This document shows, one piece after another, positions 13,013 through 25,313 of a DNA stretch of 64,000 nucleotides; position 1 is the first letter of the stretch, and every line of letters begins with the position of its first letter. The stretch covers positions 32,295,029-32,359,028 of the forward strand of contig CM072894.1 in NCBI GenBank assembly GCA_037013685.1. Reading direction: 5' to 3'. This DNA comes from Acridotheres tristis (taxonomy: Eukaryota > Chordata > Aves > Passeriformes > Sturnidae). The notes beneath the pieces are model-generated. The model was given only the letters and a program-made list of their open reading frames with translations, was not told where the DNA came from and did no database searches. The position numbers were made by a program, and so were the translations under genes.

Positions 13013-16000
13013 TCCTATCCACATTCCCCCAACAACCCTTTGACTATTCCCTGCTCCAGGACTCGACCATGCAGGGTAACAAAACCAAAGTGCTCCTTAA
13101 ACACCTCAGTTTTCAGATTTCTTTAGGGGTTATTATTTTTTTTTCAGCTGACTGCAGTTTTGATTTCCCTGGCAAATAATGAATTTGCTTCCAAAACAGA
13201 CTTTGCTAATTTAAGATTTACTCTGAAATTACCAATTTGCAGTTGTCAGTTCTCATTACTATTTAAAAAGTTGAATAAACCAGTTCAGAAAGACCCAAAA
13301 TTGCTAATAAGATTTATAGTTACTGCTAAATTCACACACTGACTGAACAGGACAAAATGAGGTGTTTTTCATTAAATTGTCAAATTCTAAGTCTGTATAA
13401 GAAACCTAAGCACTGGTCATGAATTGGTTTGACAGTGTCAACAAGTGCCCTGAGTAATCTCAAACCCCAAACATTCAGGGGTTAGGAAGAGCAGGTTTTT
13501 AGAGCAAGAGATGCATGACGTGAGCTGATAAAGGGAAGCTACAAGAACTGGTGATGTTTAAGTGGTGCCAGGCTTCAAAAGTCACGCAATCTTTCTTGTT
13601 CCTAATGCATGTTTTCCCACAGATTGTGGAGATCAAAGAAAGAAACAAATCTAAATGTAACTGCCTAGACCAAAGCTGGTAATAAGTGTATGACAGACAT
13701 AAAAGCAAGTCCGCTGTAAATGTTTTAAACTGTCTCTTGTGGATACCAAAGGTGGTTCTACAGGGACAGGAAGTAATTCCCTGTATTAAAATTTAATGTG
13801 TTGCCCTATGTGATCAATTACAAAGCTATAAATATGTATGTGCATGAATGAATCAGTAATAAAAATGTGATTTTATAAGTCTCTGAGTCTCCATGATCAG
13901 GCCAATAAACTTGTTACAACAAATTACACTGCAGCTTCTGATACCTACAGGAGTGTCAGTTCTTGTGATGAACCATTTCAGGAAGGGCTTGTTTGCCTGT
14001 CCTGCCTGCCTGTGAAGTTGCAGGGATAAGGATAAATGAAGCACAGCCTTGTGTGCCTGGATCACCCACTGGTACAAACCTAATCCAGACCAATTACAAC
14101 CATCAAATTCACCAGAGTATATGCAAGGCAGACTGCTACAGATTTTGGCTCAGAAATTGGTAAATAAATCTGGTTTCCCCGTTCTCCTTAGCTGGGTTTG
14201 AGGCTGGGAACCTTCCAGCTCCTGTTCGAGGCAGAGCAGCTTCTGCTGTCCACAAGCCATGCATGGAGGAGAGCAGGATGGCTGCACTCAGGGAGAAACA
14301 AGGATTGTTATCAACCACCCTCAGGGAATAAGGAGCTTGATTATGTTACTGCACTGAACAGAGTTAGCATTTCCACATCATGATCCAGAGAAGAAGGATC
14401 TCAGCAGATCTCTGTCCAGCCAGCAAAGTGCAACACCTCACTAGTGCAGATAAATTGTATGCCTTACAAGATAAGCTCCGGTTCGACTTGCTTGAAATTC
14501 TACAAAAATTCTGACAGCTGAGTATGGATCAAAATGTCCAAAAACTTCTGATGTGCAGTTCATTGCTGCTCAATACTTGGGAGGAGATGTCTTTTCTGGA
14601 GTGCCAACAACCTGCTTCACTTGGCTGCTTTTCTCCATCTCCATGGTCACTACGTGGGCTAAAGAGGCTGGAGGGAGAGGAAGGGTCACTACACTCCCGG
14701 TTTGCTCCTCTCTCTGGTTTGGGATGCTGCTTCCCTGGCCTCTAGCCAGGCAGTGATGCTCCCAGCACTGCGTGGAAAAGCTCAGATCAGGTCTGACGTT
14801 CTACATTTAGAGACATACTTGATTTCCTGTACAGTAAGTCCAAAGTTAATGCATTACACCTGGGTCATTCTTTTATAAAATAGTCTTGCATTTTGCATGA
14901 CTGTACAAGGAAAATATTCCTTACCAGAAGTCAGACCCATGCAGACACCCACGAGTTTCAGTAGGAGGTAACAGGGAAACACGTTGGCTGCAGGCTTAAT
15001 TTTGTCTGATAGCTACAGACTAGGAACATGCAAATAACTGAAAGGTGTGATTGTGGCAAAAGTGAATTGTAGCACCAGCTAGTCCTGAGAGAATCTCCTC
15101 TGTTGCAGAGAATGGTAAACCACCTTTGCCTTTGGCTTTAATGATTTATATGATGTGGTAAGTGAATGAACAAGATAAATGCTGTTTATATTGCTCCACC
15201 CTGTCCTCAACTGAGCATTTCTTTTTTTTTTTTATCCTGTGGCTAACATCACAACTAAACTTTGGTATATGGTCTGAGAATTGATAAAAAAACCTTCTCA
15301 GCTGTTCTGCACAAAATGCTTCTTACAAAACCATTCCTTTCCTGATTTCCTTCATTCGTATATTATTTACAGAGCAAAAAACCAGAGGGAATCAAATCAC
15401 ACAACCAACAAAAAGAGTGAAAAGCAGGGCCTTACTTGCTCCCAGTAGTGAAGAAATGTAGTGCTAAGACTTGAAACTCATTTCCAGTTTTCTGTGTTCT
15501 ACCATGGTCTCTAAACAGCACATTATCTCGCACACCAGATGTGCAGCTGTATCCAGGAACTACAGGGTGCGATAAGTATGGAATTTCAGCCCTGTTTCTT
15601 CTTTAATGTTTTAAATCAAATCTTTATTCTTATTTTAATGTAGGTTTTTTCTTGCTTTTCATGTGCTTTGTGGGGTGGGAGAGAAGTGGGGAATTTGCTG
15701 TTCAATTATAGAAATGGAAAAAGGAAATCCCATGGGATACACAGTGTTTTAACTTAACAACTCAAGAGAAATCAACATCCACACCTCTAGTTTTATTTAA
15801 ATTGGTGTAAAATTAGAGTATAGAAACAACTTAATAAACAATTAAGTGGAATTTGCCCACAAGTCAGCAATATCTTGGCTGAATCTGGAACTGAAATAGA
15901 GAGATCTTGAAAGTTTTTTGAACCAATGTCAAGTGCTATTCTAAAATACTACTTGGATATTAAGTAATTTGAACACATTACAATAAATATTACTCTTATG

Positions 16001-18969
16001 TTACTAAGAGGTTTATTTTTATTCTTATAGCAAAATAATAGTCACAGTGATAATGATAATAATAGTAGCACTGTTCTGTCTCAAGTGGTGATCTCATGAA
16101 GGAGTCAAATGGTGTTGCAAATGCCTTTTTTTCATGTATGAGTAGCCATCCTGGAAACAGAGGACATAAAACTTTGCACCAGGATGAATATAAAACCTGG
16201 ATCCAGCATGCTAGTTTTCTGGGATATTAATAGTATTTGGGAGCTGGAAGGTGGAATATCAGCTCAAGAGAACAGAGAGGCCACAGAGGGAGAAAAGAGG
16301 TTTTATTCTTCAAGGCACATTTTTGCCTTGCTGTTTCTCCAGGAAGGTTCCTGAGCCTGCCAGGAGTCACAGAGCGCTCCTTGGATTCCAGGGAAGGTTT
16401 CTGTGGGCTTTGACAACACCTGAACACCTGTGTGGTGCTGTTGTTCCCTGGCTGTGAGCATGGTTTCTGTGGAAGCTGACATGGGTTGGTTCCTCACAGG
16501 ATCAAATGGCTGCTCACCTCTAAAGGAGCCGAGCCTGATGTGCAGTGCTTGCAGTCATCCACAAACAAATGAGCTAATTAAATTTAATTTTTTTTTTGTG
16601 CTCTGGTATACTGCATAGTCCAATTAAGTTGCTAAGCCAATCATCTTGAAATAAATCAACCATATTGTTACATAATTCATTTTAACAAACAGAGACATCA
16701 TTATATGAACTAGGTTCTAAGGGTGCCAGATGCTCCTAAACAGGGAGTCTAATTTATTTCGTTGATTTTAAGAAGCAACCCATTCATGTGTGATAGCTTT
16801 TGTCATCCAAAATGCTAATTCTTGTCTGAGTTTAAAGTAGATTTCTGTCTTTCTCATCCTTAAATGAGAGCACAGAAGAGCTAAATATGGACCCTCTTTA
16901 ATTCCCTGTCATACAATCACATAAAAATCTTGTCCCAAAACACCGAATAAATGTCCTTTTAAACACAGCTAATAGGATTTCAACAGAAAAGAGGCCAAAA
17001 CCACTTCTCAAAATTATTGTACCCAATATGAAAAAAAAAATCTGATCTCTGAAAACAAAGGTTTTGCAGAAGAAAGAGCCCTTGCTGAAAGGTTAGCATT
17101 ACATAATGGGAAAAATGGGATGGACTGGGTTCCTGGGCAGCCCATGGTGCTGTGCAGTAATTATGTTCAACCTTAGAGCACAGCAGAGCAGAGCAGCCTG
17201 ACAGACAGCTCAGAGGCTCTGGCAGACTCGGAAACCTCATTCCCTCTCAAAAAAAACCCCAACAAGATTATGTGCTTTCGATGTGATTAACGTTCCAAGG
17301 ATACAGTTAAGGGAGATGGGCAGCAGAGATGTTCCCTTCCAACACTGCCAGTGACGCAGGTTCCTCCAGAGGAGAGCAGGATGCACACATCTAACCCTGC
17401 CTCTTTTTATCTTTTTGCCCTTGGTTAATGCCTCATTTTCTCCCAGAGAGAAGATTGTAAGAAACAAAAAACCCGTGCTGGTTGTTTTCTCTGATGCATT
17501 CATTGGAGGGTTGAGTGACTCACGCAGAATTCAAGGTATGCAAAGCAGCTTTGGTTGGCAGCCCTCTCCTAACACACCTCCGAGGGTTTCCTGAAGAAAT
17601 CGCTCTGGACCATTAATAACCTGCACCCTCAGAGAGGCACAACAGCACGGAGGAGAAAGAAATGGGCATTACTGAATATTTTCTGTGCACCTGTGCTTAC
17701 CATTCTGACTTGTTCCTGTTCATTTTGGACCACAACAAAACAGCCTTGCTTTGTACTTTCACTTGGCCAGTGATGATTGAAAGTGATTTCTCTGGATAAA
17801 AGCTGAAGAAAAAGCCCCTGTGGTTTCCATTTGGACATTAGAAGGTTGATGTGTTTTGCTGTCACATTCTATTTTTAAATGCATGACACTGCACAGGTGT
17901 TCAGACTCCAAATCCTTAGTGGAATCTGTCATCTCTCTGCAGCTTGTCACTACATCAGCTCACAGACTGAGGGGAGAATGAAGTTTCTGTATGGTGAAAA
18001 CTGCAAGTGCTCAGCTGTGGTTAATGGTAATTTCTTTCTGCAGCTGAAAAATATCCCCACATTTGATAAAATTTTCAGGTGTTATAACTGCTTTGAGGTT
18101 CATTTGCCTAGCTAGAATTTCTCAAATTATAATTCTACAAGCCTCAATGTGTAGGACACAAAGTAACATTAAAAATGTGAGTCATTTTTGCAGGAGCAAA
18201 AGCTAGTCTGAGTCAAAGATCAGGCTGGAGTTTTACCTCTGTGCTTGCTCTCCATAAACTCTGACTGAATTCAGAAGGATGAGACTTACAAAGAATTACA
18301 CATTTTCTTCCTATGCCTGCCTTAAGCATGTATTATTCTGTATCTCTAGGCATTGTTAAAATGTAACAGAGCAAACAATCTAATAATCAGTATTTTAAGA
18401 AAACCATTCTTGAGTTTTCAATCAGGAAAAAAATGGGGCTAACCCACACTAATGCTGTTCTCCAAATGTTTGTTCAATCTCATACAATGCTAACGTAGAA
18501 AGTATCCCACCCCAGTTCCAACTGGAGACAAAGGTGGGGGAATGGAGCAGCTCCTACAGGACTGCTCCAGAGTCACTAAGCAAGTGCCCATTTCTGTGCC
18601 ACCCTGGCATCCTTGTCCACAAGGAACATTTCCTTCTGCCTCTATGGGGCAATTCTCTGCTGATATTGGAAGACCAAACTCAAGACCTGCTTAAATCTCC
18701 TGAAGTGAACCATCTATGTCCTTCTAGCTAAATGAAAGACAAAATTGTGAATGAAAACTATTCCTTTGCAGATATTATTTAAATTTTGGGTTGATGATCA
18801 TTTCGCATCCATCACTAAACAAAAACAATGGTGCCTCAGTGATATCACACTGAACTCCATTTGGCTCTTGCACAACTAATTCAAGTCCTGTGAAGTTTTA
18901 TTCTATTCCCTACAATCAGTCAGAGAGAGCAGGGAATTGGGGTCCCTGAGCAGTCTGAACCCAAACATG
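13013..18969. other. Intronic stretch without genes
   Basis: About 6 kb of AT-rich intron. Open frames do not exceed 88 codons and none resembles a known protein. The segment at 16555-16990 is free of recognisable repeats, dense in AATTA/TAAT motifs, and noted as a possible conserved element. Short homopolymer tracts (T runs near 15222-15234 and 16590, A run near 17030) are the only low-complexity sequence. Confidence 0.5.
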
Positions 18970-19530
18970 GCCCAGAGGGTGGATGTCATTCAGGTGTGCT
19001 GAAAGAGCCAGCTGATGTTATTGTGAGGCTGTTCACTATCAGGTTTGAAAGGTTTTGAAGACTGGGAGAGGGCCCTGACAACCAGGAAAGACCCCAAATA
19101 CAGCAACTGTTTTCAAAAAGGCTAAAAACAGTCTGTGAGATTACCAGCTGCTCAGACTCACTTCAGCCCCCTGGGAAATCATGGAGCACATCGTTTCTAA
19201 AGTCTGATGTGGTAAGGAAGGGGAAGATGATGACTGGGAATAGACAGCATAGATTTACCACGGCTTTACTAAATTTACCATGATTGACTAAACTGGTTGC
19301 CAAATATTTATCAAAAAACTACATCTGTGGATGAGGAAGCAGAGGAATGTCACCTACTTTGTCCAGGTTTTTTACACAGCCTCCCAAGCACTTCTGCCTC
19401 CAAGCTGGGATGTTGCTGCCTTGATGAAGGGACAACAGAGTGAAAAGGAGCTGGACTGAGGCTCAGAAGGCAGTGGTTAGTGAGTCACACTCTAAGCAGA
19501 CACCAGGAGCAAGGGGGGTCGTGTTCTCCT
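18970..19530 (+). mobile_element. Decayed CR1 LINE internal fragment (reverse-transcriptase region)
   Basis: The plus strand follows the CR1 ORF2 coding text rather than the usual 3' end: ggatgtcattcaggtgtgct, agctgatgttattgtgaggc, gactgggagagggccctgac, ttttcaaaaaggctaaaaac, ccctgggaaatcatggagca, ggatgaggaagcagaggaat. These line up in order with the part of the CR1 polymerase gene upstream of its catalytic core. Many indels and stops break the frame, so it is a dead copy. It is unusual in this window in being internal and in sense orientation. Confidence 0.8.
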
Positions 19531-22500
19531 GTAAGACTACAGACTGAATTCACAGATGGACTTTGAATCACTCTGTCCATAATCACTATCACTACTGAAG
19601 AGATTTGACGTAGTTACTGGAAATCACAGTATAACAGAATAACTCCCCCCAGAAACTAATCTTCCCAAAGATGATTTAAACAATCTTGTATGCTTCAGAT
19701 TTCATTAAAAAGTTATTTTCAAAATATATTGTTGACAGTTGTTGATGTTAGACCAAAGGTGATTATATGAATTCTAGGCTTGATTGGCAGCATTCAATTG
19801 AATTTAGCAATTTCCCCCCTTGTTTCTAATGTACACATTCCTTGAAACAAGTCATATATGTATTATGTGGTAAACTTAAAGGACTGCAAAATTCCTAGGA
19901 TATTGTCTTATTTATACATACTATGTCACAGGATGAGATGTTCTTCCTTGCTTTGCAATACATCCAGGACTGCTTCCTATTTGAGTTGTCAGGAAGACAG
20001 TGTATTTCTTGAACAGATGACTCAAAAGCATTTTGAATAAAACAGAATTTTTATTTTTTTTTGCCTGGTAGGTTTCAAAATATCATGGAGCAGACATACA
20101 CTTAGCAGCAATGTGAAAGGAGAATTTAATTTCAAATGTTAATTTATGAGATTTGTATTTAAGGAGATTAAAAAAATGATTTTAACTCTGTGATCTCCTG
20201 GTTTAGTCTTTCACCCTTCACTTGGATGTAGTACCTGCAGACCCCACTGCTTTCAGGATTCTGACACACCTCAGAGAGGGCTCAACCAGTTGGCCCCGGA
20301 ATTGAGACCACATGGTGAAATTAGCAACCAGATCAGAAGGAAAGAGACAATTATGGGCTTTCATGAGTTACATCAATCACTTGGATTTATTCATATTATC
20401 TTACAGAAGATTAATAGATATGTAGAACATTAATATACTTCTACAGTAGTGTAATTTATAAAGGGAAAAAAAACTTTCAGGAAAAGATGTGATGCAATCT
20501 ACTCTTAATATTTTGCTGAGGGGGGATGAGACTGTTAAATGATTCACCTTGCAAACGCTACTTAAAATTGACAAAGGAAGGTTATGCCTAGGAAGGTTAT
20601 TCTGTATCTTATCCTCCAGGGTCAATAATTCTACACTTGGAGCCTTCTCTGAACTGATTTGTCTATATTTCAGATAGGAACACACTTTGATGCTCCTAAC
20701 CAAATTGATGCATTTCCCCCACACATTTATTGTTCTTATTTCTAACTGCTGAAAGAAAAACTAGCACCTTCTCTAGCTCTTAATGGAAAGCTTATCTATT
20801 AAAGATGATGACTTGTATGAGAAAAGGTGGTGGTTCCAGGCAAAAGGATTATTTTACAGACTACTCTAAATGTATTTCTTTCAGTAATAGGAAATTTGAA
20901 GCAATATCAGGTTTATATCAACAGAACACGATTCTTTAATAGCATCTTTCAACAGAAGCTTTTCTTACACACCGACAGCTACAAAGGTTGTCACTGCTTG
21001 CAAAGAAATGTGTCCCTTGGGAATTCACGGGCTATTTCTTTAATACGAAATTAAGGACTGAGCAAAAAAAACATTTAGGTATACAATCTGTTTATCTGTA
21101 TTTCCTGCTGGTATTTTTCTTTTCAGGCACTATCAATTTTACTCAGTGCACTGACACCTCTCAAGAGCTTGCAGTGGAAATACTTCATTGGAGAGACTGG
21201 TAATGTTTCTGGGTGATATAAGAATGTTCTCCCTAAGATCTGAGCTGACCAAAATTTCCCAGCTGTATTCATCCTCCTTTTTGTGGCTGTGCCTGTGAGC
21301 TCATGCATGGTGCTAATCCAGTCACGTAGTTCACATCTTCAGAATATCCACAGAGCACACACAGTGTCCCATCCTCATGGACTGGCTGAAGATGTCCAGG
21401 AAAAACCCAACCTGTCTACATCACATGCCCATTAATAAAAGCAGTGAAAGCATCACAGTTTGAAGCAGAAAAAATATTCCAAGAGAATTATTCAGAATAT
21501 AATGTCTTCCTCCTGAATCTATCCCATTTTCTAAATCTGAGAAATTGTCATATTCTCCAAGACTCCTCTGTTTAGGGTTAAAATATACTGTCTAAGCAAA
21601 TTGGGTCAGCACATATCTTTCCAGTAAGATGTTCTGTGAAAACAGGAAAGGGGAAAAAAAAAAAGTAAATTACTCCAAACACTCAATCAGAAGAAAAGAT
21701 CAATAAAAAGGCAAAACTTGCTGTGACTCACAGTGCTAATGATGCAGATCTTTGAGGAAAAGGTGCCCAGGAACAGGCAAATAGTGCAGCCTGAACAAAG
21801 TGTCTCAAGAGTGAGAGAAAAGAAGATAGCTAAGCATAAAGTTCCCTTTGTGCACAGTATTAGGAAACATCAGCTGTGATATTTCCTAGGGATTATCATG
21901 GGACTTTCTAAAAAAACACTAAGGAAGAATACTAGGAAGTGTTTAGCATCAGCAATCCTACATCACAGGAAGGTATTGGGTAGTTTTCCATGTATCCATT
22001 AGATTTGGAGAACAACAAAAGCAGGGAGAGTTTGACAGAAAATCCAGTTCCTCCCCAGTTTCATAACTGGTGCCTAAATCTAAAATCCCTACAAATCACA
22101 CAGTAAGACACATGACCAAGTGGTCCTTACATTTTAAGACTGCAAATTCCTTTTAGTTGAAGGGCACACCTCACCAAGTACCCACAAACTGCTAATCCAT
22201 GGATGGGCTCTCCCAGGATACAACCCAGCCATTCCTTCCTTGATTTCTGTTGAAGGATCCAATCCATGATGTGGTTTTCACACACCTTTGCCTAAGGTTG
22301 CAAAAAGAGGAAAAAAAATGCTTTCCAGTGATGCTTCTACCACATTTCATTTTCTAATGTCTCTTTGCAGGAGCAAGAACATCCTCAGGTAGGTGCAGAA
22401 AAAGTCACTTTCTTGCTCTCACTGAATTTGTACATATTCCACCTCCCACCACAGTAAATGAACACATTTGTACCCATTGTGTCTCTTCAAGGTAGATCCA

Positions 22501-24265
22501 AGCAGGTTTCAGTCCTGTTGAGGGCAGGGACTGAGCACTCTGCTGTAGAATACTGTCTCCCCTGATAAATTTGATACTGTCTTGAGAGATCCAAGCTCAT
22601 TTTCCCTTCTGCCATCCTAACCAGGGGATAAGCACTGGCTTCTTTGTGCAGAGAGAATGGAGGTCCCTGTTCTGGACCTTTTCTTCTGTGTGGGGAGCTG
22701 GCTGAATCTCATTCTCAGGTACCAGACACAATCTGCAGGTGCTTAAATCAAAGTCATATTGATAACCTCTGTATTATCTTTTAATGACTGAATTTTCCAG
22801 AAGTGTGTGTAGAAAACTCCTGACCACATTTAGCCAAGATGTTATTGTCAAATTGAAGAAACAAGGAAAATAACCCAAACAAACCAACTGAATTTATGTA
22901 GGTTTTCTTACCCCACTAAAATTGATCACTAGTCCTTTTCCAGGTGAGTATTTTGAGGGGGAGTCAGAACCACACAAATTATACAACAGCCCATGTTTCC
23001 ATTACAGCCAAGGAAAGATTAAAAGCTCTTTTGCAGCCTCTACATGCCTGTCCAAAACACTGAAATATGGCCACCCAGGAAATCCTGGTGGACTTCTGAT
23101 TGCAATGCAGTTGTGTTTTGGCTTCCAAACTTGTTTCTGTTTCAAATGCTATTTTAGCCCATTTCCTAAGAAAAATCAAGCTTCTTGTGATGCTGTTGCC
23201 CATCACTGAAAGAACTGTTCAGCCATTCTGTGCACTTCAGTTGGATCAGAGCTGGTGATCCCAAGGATAATTAAATTTCTGTTAGATAATTGTAGTGGAT
23301 GAGACAGGAATAGGGACACAGGGCACATGTTCAGCAGGCTTTATTAATAACTGATCACAGACTGAGTTTATCCCAATACTCTCTGAAAGCACAGAAGGAT
23401 TTCACTGGTGTAGGACAAGTCAGTCAGTGACTACTGAATTGTATTATCAGGACTATGGTTTCAACATCTTAACAAAGTTCCATCTCCCTCACAGTAACTG
23501 GCGTTATTTAAAAAAATTAAAAATAAATCTAGTAGCTACTTTGGATGGACAAGACAATCCAATCTATCAAAACACAAGAAAGACACAATAGCCATTATAT
23601 TTATATTTTACCCTATATTAATCTTATTATTCCACCAAAAATATAACTGTGCTGTTCCTTGAAAGAATATTGAAAACTCACCAGAAGGCAAATTTCTGCA
23701 GAATGGTGTCCTTAGTCAGCATAAATACAAAGTTTGCTGTTTTAAATTCATTCTTTTCTCCATTGTTCAACATCAAGTATTAAAAACAGCAACACTGAAC
23801 CCTCAGTCTATGCAAGCAGAGTAACAGATCCCATCCAATACCCACAGAAAGGTTTTGTTGAATAAAAGATGGAGTTTAAATTCCCTGGATACTGCAGCGT
23901 TAGGCTGCCCATTGCTGATAACACATAGGTCACACGTGCCTGAATAAAAGGATTATGAGGTGAACACCATAAAATGGATCTGAGTATGAGGTATGTCATG
24001 TTTGTTCATCCTTACATTTAGAGACATTTTATTTAATTTAAATCAAATAGGTCCTAACTCAACAATGCATTTATTGCCCTGTCAGAAACTCAACACACTG
24101 GTATTATTTTAAGCTAGCTTAGCTTGGTGCCAGAAACTGGATACTGAATTCTAGTCAGAAGAAAAGTAAGAAAAGATTTGAATAGTGAGATGGATGAGAA
24201 CAGCTTTCCCACTCTTTAAGAACTTTAAGGAAAGGCATTAACTGTGATTTCACCAAAACTGATGT
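19531..24265. other. Intronic stretch without recognised features
   Basis: AT-rich unique intron with only short open frames (at most 107 codons). The piece at 23285-23420, with a cluster like caggctttattaataactg, could be an old repeat, but I cannot assign it to a family. Confidence 0.45.
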
Positions 24266-24300
24266 AAAAAAAAAAAAAAAAACAAAAAAACCAACAAAAC
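24266..24300 (+). repeat. A-rich simple repeat
   Basis: A run of 17 A residues is followed by interrupted A-rich sequence (caaaaaaaccaacaaaac). No element is recognisable immediately to its left, so I call it low-complexity sequence and not a retroposon tail. Confidence 0.8.
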
Positions 24301-25299
24301 TGGGATTGTGGGTTCTAGGGGGAAAAAGAGAAAGCAGAAAAAACATCAAAACATTCTGTGCCCCAGGAAGGTAATGTGGTAGAAATGCAGTTTGTTGCAT
24401 CTCAGAATGGAACCTGGATCTAAGTTTTACAAAACACAGCTCACTGCCACAGTAACATCTTCCCAGGTAGAGCGTGTCCCTACACAGAGGGGAAAAAATA
24501 AACTTTTTAGAAACAAATGGTTTTTTAGGGCGGAATCTACATCTAAAGTTCTATAAAACTTGCTCCTTAAAAAACAATCTTCACATCATATTCCAATTAT
24601 GTGCTTTCAAAGTGGATATCCACGCAGACTTAGAATCGTGACAAATTAGTTTAAAAAATGGACAATTTGAAATGGAAACACTCTGGAAATACATTATACA
24701 GCCTAGGACCAAAGCTGATAAACCCTTGATTGATTTGCTACCAGAGAGCTTGGACAGAAGCCATCAGTGAGAGGTGAACGGATGACCACTAATAGATTCC
24801 GGAAAGGGAGCTCTAACAATGTTACCTGCAAAAAATATTCAATGGGATGTTTCTAACAATATTTTTTAAAAATTTAAATTAAAAAAAATTGAAGCTGAGT
24901 AGTAGAAAGAAAGGCAGTCTTTCTACCTGCTCTTGGGCTGATGTATTTTGGATAGAGGGGCATCTGCAGGAGGAAAACAAGGAAGCTGATGGTTCTCCCA
25001 GAGGAACTGAGCATCCTCTGCTTGGAAAAAAAACTTCGGGAACATGGAGCACGGAGGGACAGAGAAACAGAGGGAGCAAGCAGGCAGCTCACAGCAGAAT
25101 GCAGCTTAGAAAAGCTCCCTGGAGGGCCAGAAACTTCTTCACAGCAGTGAGCAGAACCAAGCCGGGGAAGGCGAAGAAGACTGATGGATTTGTCATTCAG
25201 CAGCACAGAAGACAGTGCAGCTTGACTCAGAATTAACTCAAAAATGGAAGTTTCCAGCACTGGAAGAGTAATTCAATGCCTGGAAATCGACACAGCAGC

Positions 25300-25313
25300 T
25301 CAGCAGAGGGCGG
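25300..25313 (+). promoter_or_regulatory. Candidate CTCF site, plus orientation
   Basis: The 14 bases TCAGCAGAGGGCGG match the CTCF core consensus CCASYAGRKGGCRS at 13 of 14 positions; only the first C is T. It sits inside the NXPH2 intron, 7.5 kb downstream of the start codon in the direction of transcription. A motif match alone does not show binding. Confidence 0.45.

Noticed and set aside
23285..23420. Possible old LTR or other repeat with a tttattaataactg segment
   Set aside because: I could not match it to a known family or find paired ends, so I do not call an element.
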